Positions 25,013-35,475 of a stretch of 64,000 nucleotides of DNA are shown here, one piece after another. The notes under the pieces were generated by a model. It had not been told where the DNA came from. It ran no database searches and worked only from the letters and a program-made list of their open reading frames with translations. The translations under genes were made by a program, and so were the position numbers. Numbering within the stretch: position 1 is the first letter of the stretch; every line of letters starts with the position of its first letter. The stretch comes from Streptomyces sp. R33 (lineage in GTDB: Bacteria; Actinomycetota; Actinomycetes; Streptomycetales; Streptomycetaceae). The DNA lies in NCBI RefSeq assembly GCF_041200175.1, contig NZ_CP165727.1, positions 5,211,501-5,275,500 of the forward strand. The letters run 5' to 3'.

Positions 25013-25855
25013 ATGAGCGACAGCCCGGCAGCACGGCTGCAGAAGCTGTTCGAGGGGCACCGGCTGACGCCCACCCAGCGGCGGATCGCCCACTGCATGG
25101 TCCGGGGCGCGGCGGACGTACCGTTCCTGTCGAGCGTGGAGCTCGCCGAGCTGGCCGGGGTGAGCCAGCCCTCGGTGACCCGTTTCGCGGTGGCGCTCGG
25201 CTTCGACGGATATCCGGCGCTGCGCCGGCACCTGCGCGAGGTGGCTCCCGCCGAGCGGGCCGAGGCCGCGCAGGAGGACGGGTACAACGAGTACCAGCAG
25301 GCCGTCCAGGGCGAGATCGAAAACCTGCGGCAGCTGTCGGCGATGCTGGCCGACCCCTCGCCGGTCGAGGAGGCGGGCCGGGTGCTCGCCGCGTCCAGGC
25401 CGTTGCCCGTGCTCGGACTGCGGGCGGCGTCCTCGCAGGCGCGCGGGTTCGCGTACTTCGCCGCCAAGGTGCATCCGGACGTACGGCTCCTCGACGAGGG
25501 CGGCTCGATGCTCGCCGACCGGATCGACGCGGCCGCCGGGGCCGGGGCCTCGGCGCTGCTGTGCTTCGCGCTGCCGCGGCATCCGCGGGAGGTGGCGGAG
25601 GCCCTGGACCACGCGCGGGCGGCCGGACTGAAGGTGGTGACGGTCGCGGACTCGGCGTTCGCGCCGGTGGCCCGCTCCTCGGACCTGCTGATCCCGGCGC
25701 CCGTCGGGACGGGACTGGCCTTCGACACCGCGTGCGCGCCGATGCTGCTGGGCCGGGTCCTCCTGGAGGCGATGGCGGACGCCCTCCCGGACGCCCAGGC
25801 CCGCCTGGAAGCCTTCGACGCCCGGGCGGCGGCGCGGGGGCTGTTCGTGGAGTAG
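25013..25855 (+). CDS. MurR/RpiR-family transcriptional regulator
   Basis: A 280-residue regulator. The N-terminal helix-turn-helix (about residues 18-75) contains SSVELAELAGVSQPSVTRFAVALGFDGYPALRRHL. The C-terminal SIS sugar/phosphate-binding fold (about 110-260) has VLGLRAASSQARGFAYFAAKV and VVTVADSAFAPVARSSDLLIP. RpiR proteins sense small phosphorylated or acidic ligands. ATG 25013 has GGAGGGG about 8 nt upstream. It lies 2.3 kb from hutU, and a related motif occurs upstream of both genes, so it may control histidine use; that link is inferred. Confidence 0.9.
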   Translation: MSDSPAARLQKLFEGHRLTPTQRRIAHCMVRGAADVPFLSSVELAELAGVSQPSVTRFAVALGFDGYPALRRHLREVAPAERAEAAQEDGYNEYQQAVQGEIENLRQLSAMLADPSPVEEAGRVLAASRPLPVLGLRAASSQARGFAYFAAKVHPDVRLLDEGGSMLADRIDAAAGAGASALLCFALPRHPREVAEALDHARAAGLKVVTVADSAFAPVARSSDLLIPAPVGTGLAFDTACAPMLLGRVLLEAMADALPDAQARLEAFDARAAARGLFVE

Positions 25856-25911
25856 GGGCTCCTGTGCGGGGCCTCCACCCCCCCGGGGCCCGGGGGGGCG
25901 GAGCGCGTGTG

Positions 25912-25947
25912 CGGAAGGGCGCGGCTCCTGGGGGAGTCGCGCCCTTC
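25912..25947 (+). terminator. Terminator between RpiR gene and secreted-protein gene
   Basis: GCGGAAGGGCGCG-type and CGCGCCCTTCGT-type arms form a hairpin with an 11-nt loop, between convergent genes. A CCCCCCGGGGCCCGGGGGG-like palindrome lies just before it at about 25877. Confidence 0.65.
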
Positions 25948-25970
25948 GTGTGCTCCGGGGACTGGCGGTG

Positions 25971-26456
25971 TCAGACCGCGAGCCCGATGGTGGAGCTGCC
26001 CGTGCCGCCCGGGACGGGGGGCTTGGGCTGCCTCGCCGCGCACTGCTCGGGAGTGTCGACCCCGAGGCAGAGCACCGATCCCATCGGGACCTTGACGGTG
26101 CCGTCGCCCTTCGGCAGGGGCTTGCCGTCGACGCACAGCCCCGGGGCCGCCTTCGGGTCGTTGCAGTAGCTCTCCGGAACCACACCGTCGGAGTCCGCCG
26201 GCTTGGAAGGAACCTCGCCCTCGCCCGCGGGGTTCTCGTCAGACGGGACCTTCTCGTCGGACGGGACCCGGTCGTCCTTGCTGTCCTCGCCCCGGCGGTC
26301 GTCGTGGTCGTTGCCGCCGCGGTCGGCCGGGAGGGTGATCGTATGCGGCGTCGCCGGGGCGGCGAACGCGCCGGTGGGGAGCAGTACGCCTCCGGCGGCC
26401 AGCGAGGTCGAGGCGGTCAGCAGCGCGAGACGCAGGGTGCGGGAGGTGAGAGACAT
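25971..26456 (-). CDS. Secreted hypothetical protein
   Basis: A 161-residue protein with a typical Sec signal peptide (TSRTLRLALLTASTSLAAGGVLLPTGAFA, cleavage near AFA-AP). An acidic low-complexity stretch (RGEDSKDDRVPSDEKVPSDE) with a repeated VPSDE unit follows. The C-terminal part has three Cys (ESYCNDPKAAPGLCVDG and SVLCLGVDTPEQCAA give four in total). No family is recognised. ATG 26456 has GGAAGG 8 nt upstream. It is flanked by terminators and stands alone. Confidence 0.75.
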   Translation of the reverse strand: MSLTSRTLRLALLTASTSLAAGGVLLPTGAFAAPATPHTITLPADRGGNDHDDRRGEDSKDDRVPSDEKVPSDENPAGEGEVPSKPADSDGVVPESYCNDPKAAPGLCVDGKPLPKGDGTVKVPMGSVLCLGVDTPEQCAARQPKPPVPGGTGSSTIGLAV

Positions 26457-26653
26457 GGGAGACCTTCCAGGGGAGGGAGGGGGAGTGGGCCACCGGTTCT
26501 GCGTGAGCCCGTGCATCCAGTAAGCCCCGGCGGCCGGATCGCGTCATGACCCTGGAATTCGTGACTTGACGGATTTTGGTGGATTTGATAGCCGCCCATG
26601 TCGCCGGGAGGACTGCCGCCCCGCTCCTCCCCGCCCCGCAGACCCGACGGCGA

Positions 26654-28018
26654 TCAGTCGTCCATCCGGACCAGGGCCTCCCCGAAGTCGCCGCCCGCCT
26701 CCGTCACGATCGATGCCGCCGACTGGGCCGGGCGGGCCGGGGTGAAGTGGACCGCGCCCGAGCGGGTCGTCGTGTAGCCGTGGACGGCCGGGCGCGGGAG
26801 GCTGTTGTAGCCGTAGTGGGCCGTGAAGAAGTACGCGCCCGTGTCCGGGACCGCGATCAGGTCGCCCGGGGCCAGTTCCGGGAGCTCCCGGGCCGTGGCC
26901 AGCAGGTCGCTCGCGAAGCACGCCGGGCCCGCGATGTCCTGGGCGACCGGCGGTCCCGTCTTCGGGGTGCCCTTCGCGTCGTACGGCAGGATCCGCAGCG
27001 GCCACGCCGCCGGCGCGTAGACCGTACGGGTCGCCAGCTGGACCCCGGCGTGCGTGAGGGCGATGGGGCGGCCCCCGGTGGTCTTCGTGTACTCGACCCG
27101 GGAGAGCACCAGCCCGTGCTTGGCCAGCAGTGACCTGCCGAACTCCGTCACCAGGCCGTAGCGGCCGGAGAACAGTGCCGGGACGGCCTCGCGGAGGGCC
27201 GCCACGTACTGCGCGTACGTCGGGCTCTCAACGTCCGACGCGAAGTTCACCGGCAGGCCACCGCCGATGTCGAGGGTGTCGACCTGGCGGCGGCCGGCCG
27301 CGGCGTTGATCTCCTCCGCCAGGGAGTGGAGGGCGCGGACCCCTTCCGCGATCAGGGGCAGGGGCACGCCCTGGGAGCCCGAGTGGGCGTGCAGCCGGGT
27401 CAGCCACGGCCGGTCCAGGAAGGCGCGTACGAGCCACTCGCGCGCCCCCGGATCCCGTAGCGCGATCCCGAACTTCGACGTCGCGGTGGCCGTCGAGAGG
27501 GCGTCGATCGTGCCCGCGCCCGTCTGCGGGTTGATCCGGATCCCCAGAGGGGCCGTCGTGGGGGCCTCGGCGACCAGGGCGTCCAGGCGTTCCAGTTCCT
27601 GCCGGTTGTCGGCGTTGACGGCGATCCCGAGCGCCAGCGCCTCGCGCAGCTCGGCCACCGTCTTGGCGGGGGAGTCCAGAACCGTCCGCTCCGGCCCGAC
27701 CCCCGCCGCCCGGGCCAGCACCAGCTCGCCGGGGCTCGCGACCTCGCAGCCGAGGCCGCAGTCCGCGAGCAGCCGCAGCACCGGCACGAGCGGGCAGGCC
27801 TTCACCGCGAAGGCGTGCAGGACGGGGGTGCCGGGCGCCAGCGCGCTCGCGAAGGCGCTGGTCAGAGCGTCGGCGGAGGACCGGATCCCGGTCACGTCCA
27901 GCAGGCAGACCAGCGGCTCCGCAGCGTCCGCCCCGCCCACCAGACCCTGCTCGACCGCGGCCCGTACGGCCATGTCCCGGCGCGTCATCGCGTTCATCGC
28001 GTGCATCTCGGCAGGCAT
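26654..28018 (-). CDS. Fold-type III PLP-dependent amino acid decarboxylase
   Basis: A 454-residue protein of the ornithine/diaminopimelate decarboxylase superfamily. The PLP lysine lies in LHAFAVKACPLVPVL, the barrel substrate His in LHAHSGSQG, the glycine loop is DIGGGLP, and the C-terminal active site holds GPACFASD with the catalytic Cys and DTGAYFFTAHYGYNS. The usual EPGR is EFGR. It probably decarboxylates an amino acid; annotation as lysA would be unsafe because the substrate-specific helix differs. The start is uncertain: ATGs at 28018, 28006 and 27997 are in frame without a clear Shine-Dalgarno. It is divergent from hutU and shares its operator region. Confidence 0.85.
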   Translation of the reverse strand: MPAEMHAMNAMTRRDMAVRAAVEQGLVGGADAAEPLVCLLDVTGIRSSADALTSAFASALAPGTPVLHAFAVKACPLVPVLRLLADCGLGCEVASPGELVLARAAGVGPERTVLDSPAKTVAELREALALGIAVNADNRQELERLDALVAEAPTTAPLGIRINPQTGAGTIDALSTATATSKFGIALRDPGAREWLVRAFLDRPWLTRLHAHSGSQGVPLPLIAEGVRALHSLAEEINAAAGRRQVDTLDIGGGLPVNFASDVESPTYAQYVAALREAVPALFSGRYGLVTEFGRSLLAKHGLVLSRVEYTKTTGGRPIALTHAGVQLATRTVYAPAAWPLRILPYDAKGTPKTGPPVAQDIAGPACFASDLLATARELPELAPGDLIAVPDTGAYFFTAHYGYNSLPRPAVHGYTTTRSGAVHFTPARPAQSAASIVTEAGGDFGEALVRMDD

Positions 28019-28056
28019 GTCCGTCAGCCAATCATCCGGCGGGTCGGCCCGCAGCT

Positions 28057-28104
28057 GTTGACTGAATCTATTCAGGAAGTCAGGATGTGAATAGATTGAC
28101 CAAC
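28057..28104. promoter_or_regulatory. hutU promoter and large operator-like dyad
   Basis: AATCTATTCA (28065-28074) and its exact inverse TGAATAGATT (28088-28097) are 13 nt apart, with GTTG/CAAC symmetry at the outer ends. TTGACT (28058) and CAGGAT (28081), 17 nt apart, form a promoter inside it. A bound dimer or tetramer would cover the -35, spacer and start site. The divergent decarboxylase gene also begins here. Confidence 0.6.
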
Positions 28105-28122
28105 ATCGGAGGAGGCACCGCC

Positions 28123-29783
<1,661 letters not shown>

Positions 29784-29787
<4 letters not shown>

Positions 29788-31013
29788 GCGACAACCCCGC
29801 AGGGGCGACCTCGTTCCACGGCATGTGGAACGAGCTCGCCCCCATCGGCCGCCACGCCGACTCCGGCGGGTACCGCCGCTACGCGTGGACCGGTGCCGAC
29901 GCCGACTGCCGGACCTGGTTCCAGGCCCAGGCGGAGGCCCGCGGCCTCACGTACGAGACCGACCGCAACGGCAACCAGTGGGCCTGGCTCGGCGACCCCC
30001 TCGCCGGTGACGCCGTCGTCACCGGCTCCCACCTGGACTCCGTGCCCGACGGCGGCGCCTTCGACGGCCCCCTCGGCGTGGTGTCCTCCTTCGCGGCCCT
30101 GGACGAACTCCGCAGGAGGGGCGCGGAGTTCGCCAGGCCACTGGCCATCACCAACTTCGGCGACGAGGAAGGGGCCCGCTTCGGTCTCGCCTGCGTCGGC
30201 TCCCGGCTCGCCGCCGGGCAGCTGACCAAGGAGAAGGCGTACGAGCTCCGCGACGCCGACGGGATCAGCCTGCCCCGGGCCATGGAGGCCGCCGGGTACG
30301 ACCCCGAGGCCATCGGCGCCGACCCGGAACGCCTCGCCCGCATCGGCGCGTTCGTCGAGCTGCACGTCGAGCAGGGCCGGGCGCTGGACCTGTCCGGTGA
30401 CGCCGTCGGCATCGCGTCCGCGATCTGGCCGCACGGCCGCTGGCGGTTCGACTTCCACGGCGAGGCCAACCACGCGGGCACCACCCGCCTCGTGGACCGG
30501 CGCGACCCGATGCTCACGTACGCGGCGACCGTCCTGGCCGCCCGTACGGAGGCGGCCCTCGCCGGCGCCGTCGCGACCTTCGGCAAGATCGCCGTCGAGC
30601 CGAACGGGGTCAACGCCATCCCGTCCCTCGTACGCGGCTGGCTCGACTCCCGCGCCGCCGACCAGGCCACCCTCGACGCGGTGGTCACCGCCATCGAGAA
30701 GGCCGCCCGCGAGCGCGCCGACCAGGACGGGATCGACCTGGCCATCGTCCGGGAGTCCTTCACCCCGGTCGTCGAGTTCGAGCACGCGCTGCGCGACGAG
30801 ATGAACCGGATCCTCGGCGGCTCCGTCCCCGTCCTCGGGACCGGGGCGGGACACGACGCCGGAATCCTCTCCGCAGCCGTGCCGACCGCGATGCTGTTCG
30901 TACGCAACCCGACCGGCGTCTCCCACTCGCCGAAGGAGTTCGCCCCCGAGGACGACTGCGTGGCCGGTGTCCTCGCTCTGGCCGACGTACTGGAAGGACT
31001 GGCCTGCCGGTGA
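29784..31013 (+). CDS. M20-family amidohydrolase (allantoate amidohydrolase/carbamoylase type)
   Basis: A 409-residue two-metal amidase. Metal ligands are visible: His/Asp in GSHLDSVPDGGAFDG, Glu pair in FGDEEGARF, His in FVELHVEQG and a late His in GAGHDAG; NHAGTTRLVDRRDP is the lid-domain signature. Relatives hydrolyse N-carbamoyl or N-formyl groups (allantoate, ureidoglycolate, N-carbamoyl amino acids). Its place between hutU and hutF suggests that it removes the formyl group from N-formylglutamate, doing the job of HutG; this is inferred. GTG 29784 overlaps the hutU stop. Confidence 0.9.
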
Positions 31014-32344
31014 AGACGTACTGGTTGGAACACTCCTGGCTCGGCGCCCACGTCGAGCCGGGCGTGGCCCTCGAGGTGGGCGCCAACGGGCGGATCGCGG
31101 CCCTGCGGACCGGGGTCGACGCCCCGCCGCCGGGGGCCGAGGTACTGCGCGGGCTGACCGTCCCCGGGCTGGCCAACGCGCACTCGCATGCGTTCCACCG
31201 GGCGCTGCGCTCGCTGGTGCAGGTGGGCTCCGGGACCTTCTGGACCTGGCGCGAGTTCATGTACCAGGTCGCCCAGAACCTCACCCCCGACACGTACTTC
31301 GCGCTCGCGCGCGCGGTGTACGCGGAGATGGCGCTGGCCGGCATCACCAACGTCGGCGAGTTCCACTACGTCCACCACGCACCCGGCGGCGCCCCGTACG
31401 CGGACCCCAACGCCATGGGCGAGGCCCTGATCGAGGCGGCCGCGGAGGCGGGCATCCGGATCACGCTGCTCGACACGGCGTACCTGTCGTCCGGCTTCGG
31501 AGAGGCGCCCAACCCGCACCAGGTGCGGTTCTCCGACGGGACGGCCGACGCCTGGGCCGAGCGCGTCTCGGCGCTCAAGCCCCGCGGGCACGCCCTGATC
31601 GGCGCGGCGATCCACTCCGTGCGCGCCGTACCGGCCGGGCAGCTGGCCACGGTCGCCCGCTGGGCCGAGGAGCGGCAGGCCCCGCTGCACGTCCACCTCT
31701 CCGAGCAGACCGCCGAGAACGAGGCCTGCCGGGCCGCGCACGGGCGTACCCCGACCCAGCTCCTGGCCGACCACGGGGTCCTCGGCCCGCGCACCACCGG
31801 CGTCCACAACACGCACCTGACGGACGGGGACATCGCGCTGCTGGGCGGGACCACGACCGGTACGTGCATGTGCCCCACCACCGAGCGGGACCTCGCCGAC
31901 GGCATCGGCCCGGCCCGCCGGCTCCAGCAGGCCGGCAGCCCGCTCTCGCTCGGCAGCGACAGCCATGCGGTGATCGACCTGCTGGAGGAGGCGCGGGCGA
32001 TGGAGCTCAACGAGCGCCTGAGCAGCCGGACCCGGGGCCACTGGACGGCGAACGCGCTGCTGACGGCGGCGACGGCGGACGGTCATGCGGCCCTTGGTCT
32101 GGCCGACGCGGGGCGCCTGGAGGCGGGTGCGCTCGCGGACTTCACCACGATCGCGCTGGACTCCGTCCGTACCGCAGGTCCCCTGCCGCGGCTCGGCGCC
32201 GAGACGGCGGTGTTCGCGGCCACCGCCTCGGACGTCCGCCACACGGTGGTAGGGGGCCGGCACATCGTCCGCGACGGGTCGCACACCCTTGTCCCGGACG
32301 TGGCGTCCGCCCTGTCCGAGTCCATCGCGGCCGTCCGCGGCTGA
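31010..32344 (+). CDS. hutF: Formimidoylglutamate deiminase
   Basis: A 444-residue amidohydrolase-superfamily enzyme that converts N-formimino-L-glutamate to N-formylglutamate and ammonia. Metal and catalytic motifs are ANAHSHAFHRAL (HxH), HVHLSEQTAEN, TGVHNTHLTD and SLGSDSHAVIDLLEEAR (Asp). NVGEFHYVHH is characteristic of HutF. GTG 31010 overlaps the previous stop (GTGA). It implies the two-step route from formiminoglutamate to glutamate rather than direct formamide release. Confidence 0.93.
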   Translation: MKTYWLEHSWLGAHVEPGVALEVGANGRIAALRTGVDAPPPGAEVLRGLTVPGLANAHSHAFHRALRSLVQVGSGTFWTWREFMYQVAQNLTPDTYFALARAVYAEMALAGITNVGEFHYVHHAPGGAPYADPNAMGEALIEAAAEAGIRITLLDTAYLSSGFGEAPNPHQVRFSDGTADAWAERVSALKPRGHALIGAAIHSVRAVPAGQLATVARWAEERQAPLHVHLSEQTAENEACRAAHGRTPTQLLADHGVLGPRTTGVHNTHLTDGDIALLGGTTTGTCMCPTTERDLADGIGPARRLQQAGSPLSLGSDSHAVIDLLEEARAMELNERLSSRTRGHWTANALLTAATADGHAALGLADAGRLEAGALADFTTIALDSVRTAGPLPRLGAETAVFAATASDVRHTVVGGRHIVRDGSHTLVPDVASALSESIAAVRG

Positions 32345-32468
32345 CGTTGTCCTCCCCCCACCCCGCCCCTTCCCGAAACCGGGGCAGGCAGGCCCCGGAC
32401 CCCCGTACGTGCGCTCCGCGCCCGTGCGCTCAAACGCCGCGCGGGCTGGAACGAACCCGAAGGGAACC

Positions 32469-33647
32469 ATGACCACCACCGTCATCACCAACATCGGCAG
32501 CCTCGTCACCAACGACCCCGCGCTCGGCGACGGCAGCCCCCTCGGCCTGATCGAGAACGCCGCCGTCGTGATCGACGGCGAGACCATCGCCTGGGTCGGC
32601 CCGGCCGCCGGCGCCCCCGCCACCGACTCGGCCTTCGACGCGCAGGGCCGTGCGCTGATCCCCGGCTTCGTCGACTCCCACTCGCACCTCGTCTTCGCCG
32701 GGGACCGCACCGCCGAGTTCAACGCCCGGATGTCCGGGCGCAGCTACTCCGCCGGCGGCATCCGCACCACCGTCGCCGCCACCCGTGCCGCCACCGACGC
32801 CGAGCTCGAGGCCAACCTGCTGCGCCACCTCGACGAGGCCCGCCGCCAGGGCACCACCACGTTCGAGACGAAGTCCGGCTACGGCCTCACGGTCGAGGAC
32901 GAGGCCCGCGCGCTGCGCATCGCCGCCGCGCACACCGAGGAGGTCACCTACCTCGGCGCGCACATCGTGTCCCCCGACTACGCCGAGGACCCGGCCGGCT
33001 ACGTCGACCTCGTCACCGGCGAGATGCTGGCGGCCTGCGCCCCGTACGCCCGCTGGGTGGACGTGTTCTGCGAGAAGGGCGCCTTCGACGGCGACCAGGC
33101 GCGCGCGATCCTCACCGCCGGCGCCGCCGCCGGGCTGATCCCGCGCGTGCACGCCAACCAGCTGTCCTACGGCCCCGGCGTGCAGCTCGCCGTCGAGCTG
33201 GAGGCCGCCTCCGCCGACCACTGCACCCACCTCACCGACGCCGACGTCGACGCCCTCGTGCAGGCCGCGGACACCACCGTCGCGACGCTGCTGCCCGGTG
33301 CCGAGTTCTCCACGCGCGCCCAGTGGCCCGACGCCCGCCGCCTCATCGACGCGGGCGCCACCGTCGCGCTGTCCACCGACTGCAACCCGGGCTCCTCGTA
33401 CACGAGTTCCATGCCGTTCTGCATCGCGCTCGCGGTCCGGGACATGCGGATGACCCCGGACGAGGCGCTGTGGGCGGCCACCGCCGGTGGCGCGCGGGCG
33501 CTGCGCCGCAGCGACATCGGCCGGATCGCCCCCGGAGCCCGCGCCGACCTGGCCCTCCTGGAGGCCCCGAGCCACGTCCACCTGGCCTACCGGCCCGGTG
33601 TCCCGCTCGTCCGCGCCGTCTGGCAGCGAGGCGTCCGCGCCGCCTGA
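32469..33647 (+). CDS. hutI: Imidazolonepropionase
   Basis: A 392-residue metal-dependent amidohydrolase opening the imidazolone ring to formiminoglutamate, the third step of the pathway. Motifs are PGFVDSHSHLVFAGDR (HxH), GGIRTTV, FETKSGYGLTVEDEAR, RVHANQLSYGPG and ALSTDCNPGSSYTSSMPF. ATG 32469 has GAAGGGA upstream. A gap of 124 bp separates it from hutF; it has no obvious promoter and may be cotranscribed. A hairpin with a GAAA loop follows. Confidence 0.96.
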   Translation: MTTTVITNIGSLVTNDPALGDGSPLGLIENAAVVIDGETIAWVGPAAGAPATDSAFDAQGRALIPGFVDSHSHLVFAGDRTAEFNARMSGRSYSAGGIRTTVAATRAATDAELEANLLRHLDEARRQGTTTFETKSGYGLTVEDEARALRIAAAHTEEVTYLGAHIVSPDYAEDPAGYVDLVTGEMLAACAPYARWVDVFCEKGAFDGDQARAILTAGAAAGLIPRVHANQLSYGPGVQLAVELEAASADHCTHLTDADVDALVQAADTTVATLLPGAEFSTRAQWPDARRLIDAGATVALSTDCNPGSSYTSSMPFCIALAVRDMRMTPDEALWAATAGGARALRRSDIGRIAPGARADLALLEAPSHVHLAYRPGVPLVRAVWQRGVRAA

Positions 33648-33671
33648 ACGACCGCCGATCCGCCCGGACAT

Positions 33672-33711
33672 GGCCTGAATCCAGGCGGCCGAAAGGCCGT
33701 GGATCCAGGCC
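33672..33711 (+). terminator. Terminator after hutI
   Basis: GGCCTGAATCCAGGCGGCC and GGCCGTGGATCCAGGCC pair around a GAAA tetraloop, with one small internal asymmetry. Confidence 0.7.
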
Positions 33712-33762
33712 TGTCCCGTGTCTTCCCTCCGCAAGGTCCCGGGCGTACCTTGAGCCACCAAT

Positions 33763-33777
33763 CTGATGTGTCGTCAG
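33763..33777. promoter_or_regulatory. Dyad upstream of the surface-protein operon
   Basis: CTGATGTGTCGTCAG has CTGA/TCAG symmetry and a partly symmetric centre. It lies 29 bp before the first start codon, in the core-promoter position, and may be an operator or an unusual promoter element. Confidence 0.45.
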
Positions 33778-33805
33778 TAACTTGTGGCCCGAGGGGAAGA
33801 CGAAG

Positions 33806-34471
33806 GTGACCGACCGGAAACGCTCCACCGCGCTTGCGCTGGCCTCCGCGCTGGCCGGAACGGCGGTCCTGCTGGCCGCCCCCGCAGCCCGGGCCGACGT
33901 CGTCGACGTGGCGTACGACTGCAAGACCCCCATCGGGGACAAGTCGGCGGTGTCGCCCATCGACATCAAAGCCGTCAAGGAGGGCGACGGCTACAAGCTG
34001 ACGATGTCCTTCCAGAAGGGCGTCTCGTCCAGCCCCGTCGAACTCGGCAAGGGCGCGATGAGCCCCAGCGCCGTCATCCTGGCCGACGGCGCGGAGAAGG
34101 TGTCCGTGCCGGTGTCGGGTGCGCCCAACCCCGAGGCCGTGCCCGCCAACACCCCCATCAAGATCACCGACCTCTCGGGCACCTACACCCCCAAGAAGAG
34201 CGGCAAGGTCACCTTCACCGCGGGCGTGCTCACCATCAAGGCGCTGGGGACCACCACCACCTGCACCCCCGGCAACAGCCCCAAGCCGTCCCTGGAGCTG
34301 GACGTGACGGCGGGCCCGCAGTCCGGGGGCAGCACCCCGCAGGACACCCTCCCGCAGACCGGGCCCACCGACTCCGCCCTCGCCCTCGGCACCCTCGGCG
34401 GCACCGTGCTGCTCACCGGCGCCGCCGGCGTGCTCTGGCTGACCCGGCGCGGCCAGCGGGCCCGGTCCTGA
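33806..34471 (+). CDS. Secreted LPXTG-type surface protein, single-domain
   Basis: A 221-residue exported protein. A signal peptide (ALALASALAGTAVLLAAPAARA) is followed by one beta-rich domain of about 130 residues with a Cys at each end (VAYDCKTPIG ... TTTCTPG), then a sorting signal: LPQTG at about residue 182, a hydrophobic helix and RRGQRARS. Sortase should attach it to peptidoglycan. The domain is homologous to the C-terminal domain of the fourth protein of this operon (PIKITDLSGTYTPKKSGKVT against PVSLSDMTGTYKPGKTGKVT). GTG 33806 has GAGGGG 9 nt upstream. No sortase gene is in the window. Confidence 0.85.
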   Translation: MTDRKRSTALALASALAGTAVLLAAPAARADVVDVAYDCKTPIGDKSAVSPIDIKAVKEGDGYKLTMSFQKGVSSSPVELGKGAMSPSAVILADGAEKVSVPVSGAPNPEAVPANTPIKITDLSGTYTPKKSGKVTFTAGVLTIKALGTTTTCTPGNSPKPSLELDVTAGPQSGGSTPQDTLPQTGPTDSALALGTLGGTVLLTGAAGVLWLTRRGQRARS

Positions 34472-34488
34472 ACGGAGCACCCCCGGCC

Positions 34489-35475
34489 ATGCCCGTGCTC
34501 CACATCCCCGGTTCCGTCCGGCGCCTGTGTCTCGCGCTGCTCGCCGCGGCCCTGCTGTTCGGGTCCGTGGCGGGGGCCGCCGCCGACGAGCCCGGCTGGA
34601 CCGCCGAGCCCGCCGCGGGCGGCGCCGCGGCGGCCCGGCCGTCCTTCTACCTCGCGGGCCCCGCCGGCACCGTCCTGGAGGACCGGCTGGCCCTGACCAA
34701 CACCTCCGACCGGGAGCGCACCGTCACCCTGCGCGGGGCCGACGCCTACAACACGGCCGGCGGGGCCTTCGCCGTGCGCCCCGGGCAGGAATCGGCCGGC
34801 GCCGGGTCCTGGATCAGCTTCGGGGCCGCCGCCACCGTGAAGGTCCCGCCCCGCACCCGCGCGGTGGTCCCCTTCACCGTCACCCTGCCGCCCGCGGCCC
34901 TCCCCGGCGACCACCCGGCCGCCGTGGTCGCCACCGAGGACGGCCGCGAGGTGGGCGTACGGGTCGACCTGCGCGTCGGCGGCCCGACGCTGGCCGCCCT
35001 CACGGTCGAGGACGTCTCCGTACGCGGCAAGGGCGCGGCCGCGGTGGTCGCGTACACCCTGGTCAACCGCGGCAACGTGGCCCTCGCCCCCGAACTGGCG
35101 CTGCGCGCCGAGGGCCTCTTCGGCGAGGTCCCGGGCCGGACCGCCCGCGCCCTGCCGGTGGAGCTGCTCCCCGGCCAGCGGGTGTCGCTGACCGAGCCCT
35201 GGCCCGGCGCCCCGGTCCTCGACGACGTCGCCCTCACCCTCACGGTCACCGCCCCCGGCGCCGCCCCGGCCACCGCCACCGCCTCGGCGTGGTTCGTGCC
35301 CTGGGGCCTCGCGGCCCGGACGGGCGCCGGGCTGCTCGGCCTCGGCGGGGTCACCGCGGCCGCTCTGCTCCTCGTACGCAGCCGGCGCAGCCGCAGGGAG
35401 CCGCCGGCGTACGAGGAGCCCGTACCCGCGGGGAGCCGGGCACCGGAACACGAGCTGACGGGAGCATCCAGGTGA
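34489..35475 (+). CDS. DUF916-like (WxL-interacting-type) membrane protein
   Basis: A 328-residue protein with a signal peptide, an extracellular beta-sandwich region (residues 45-260) and one C-terminal transmembrane helix (AARTGAGLLGLGGVTAAALLLV) with a short basic/acidic tail. The sequence FYLAGPAGTVLEDRLALTNTSDRERTVTL, with RTRAVVPFTVTLPPAALPGDHPAAVVA, resembles the DUF916/WxLIP group. Firmicute members of that group bind peptidoglycan and surface proteins. ATG 34489 has CGGAG upstream; the gap from the first gene is 17 bp. The stop overlaps the next start. Confidence 0.8.
   Translation: MPVLHIPGSVRRLCLALLAAALLFGSVAGAAADEPGWTAEPAAGGAAAARPSFYLAGPAGTVLEDRLALTNTSDRERTVTLRGADAYNTAGGAFAVRPGQESAGAGSWISFGAAATVKVPPRTRAVVPFTVTLPPAALPGDHPAAVVATEDGREVGVRVDLRVGGPTLAALTVEDVSVRGKGAAAVVAYTLVNRGNVALAPELALRAEGLFGEVPGRTARALPVELLPGQRVSLTEPWPGAPVLDDVALTLTVTAPGAAPATATASAWFVPWGLAARTGAGLLGLGGVTAAALLLVRSRRSRREPPAYEEPVPAGSRAPEHELTGASR

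Noticed and set aside
29879..32722. 947-codon minus-strand frame opposite the hut genes
   Set aside because: The plus strand carries three enzymes with metal-site motifs and 4-nt overlaps; the antisense translation has no such features.
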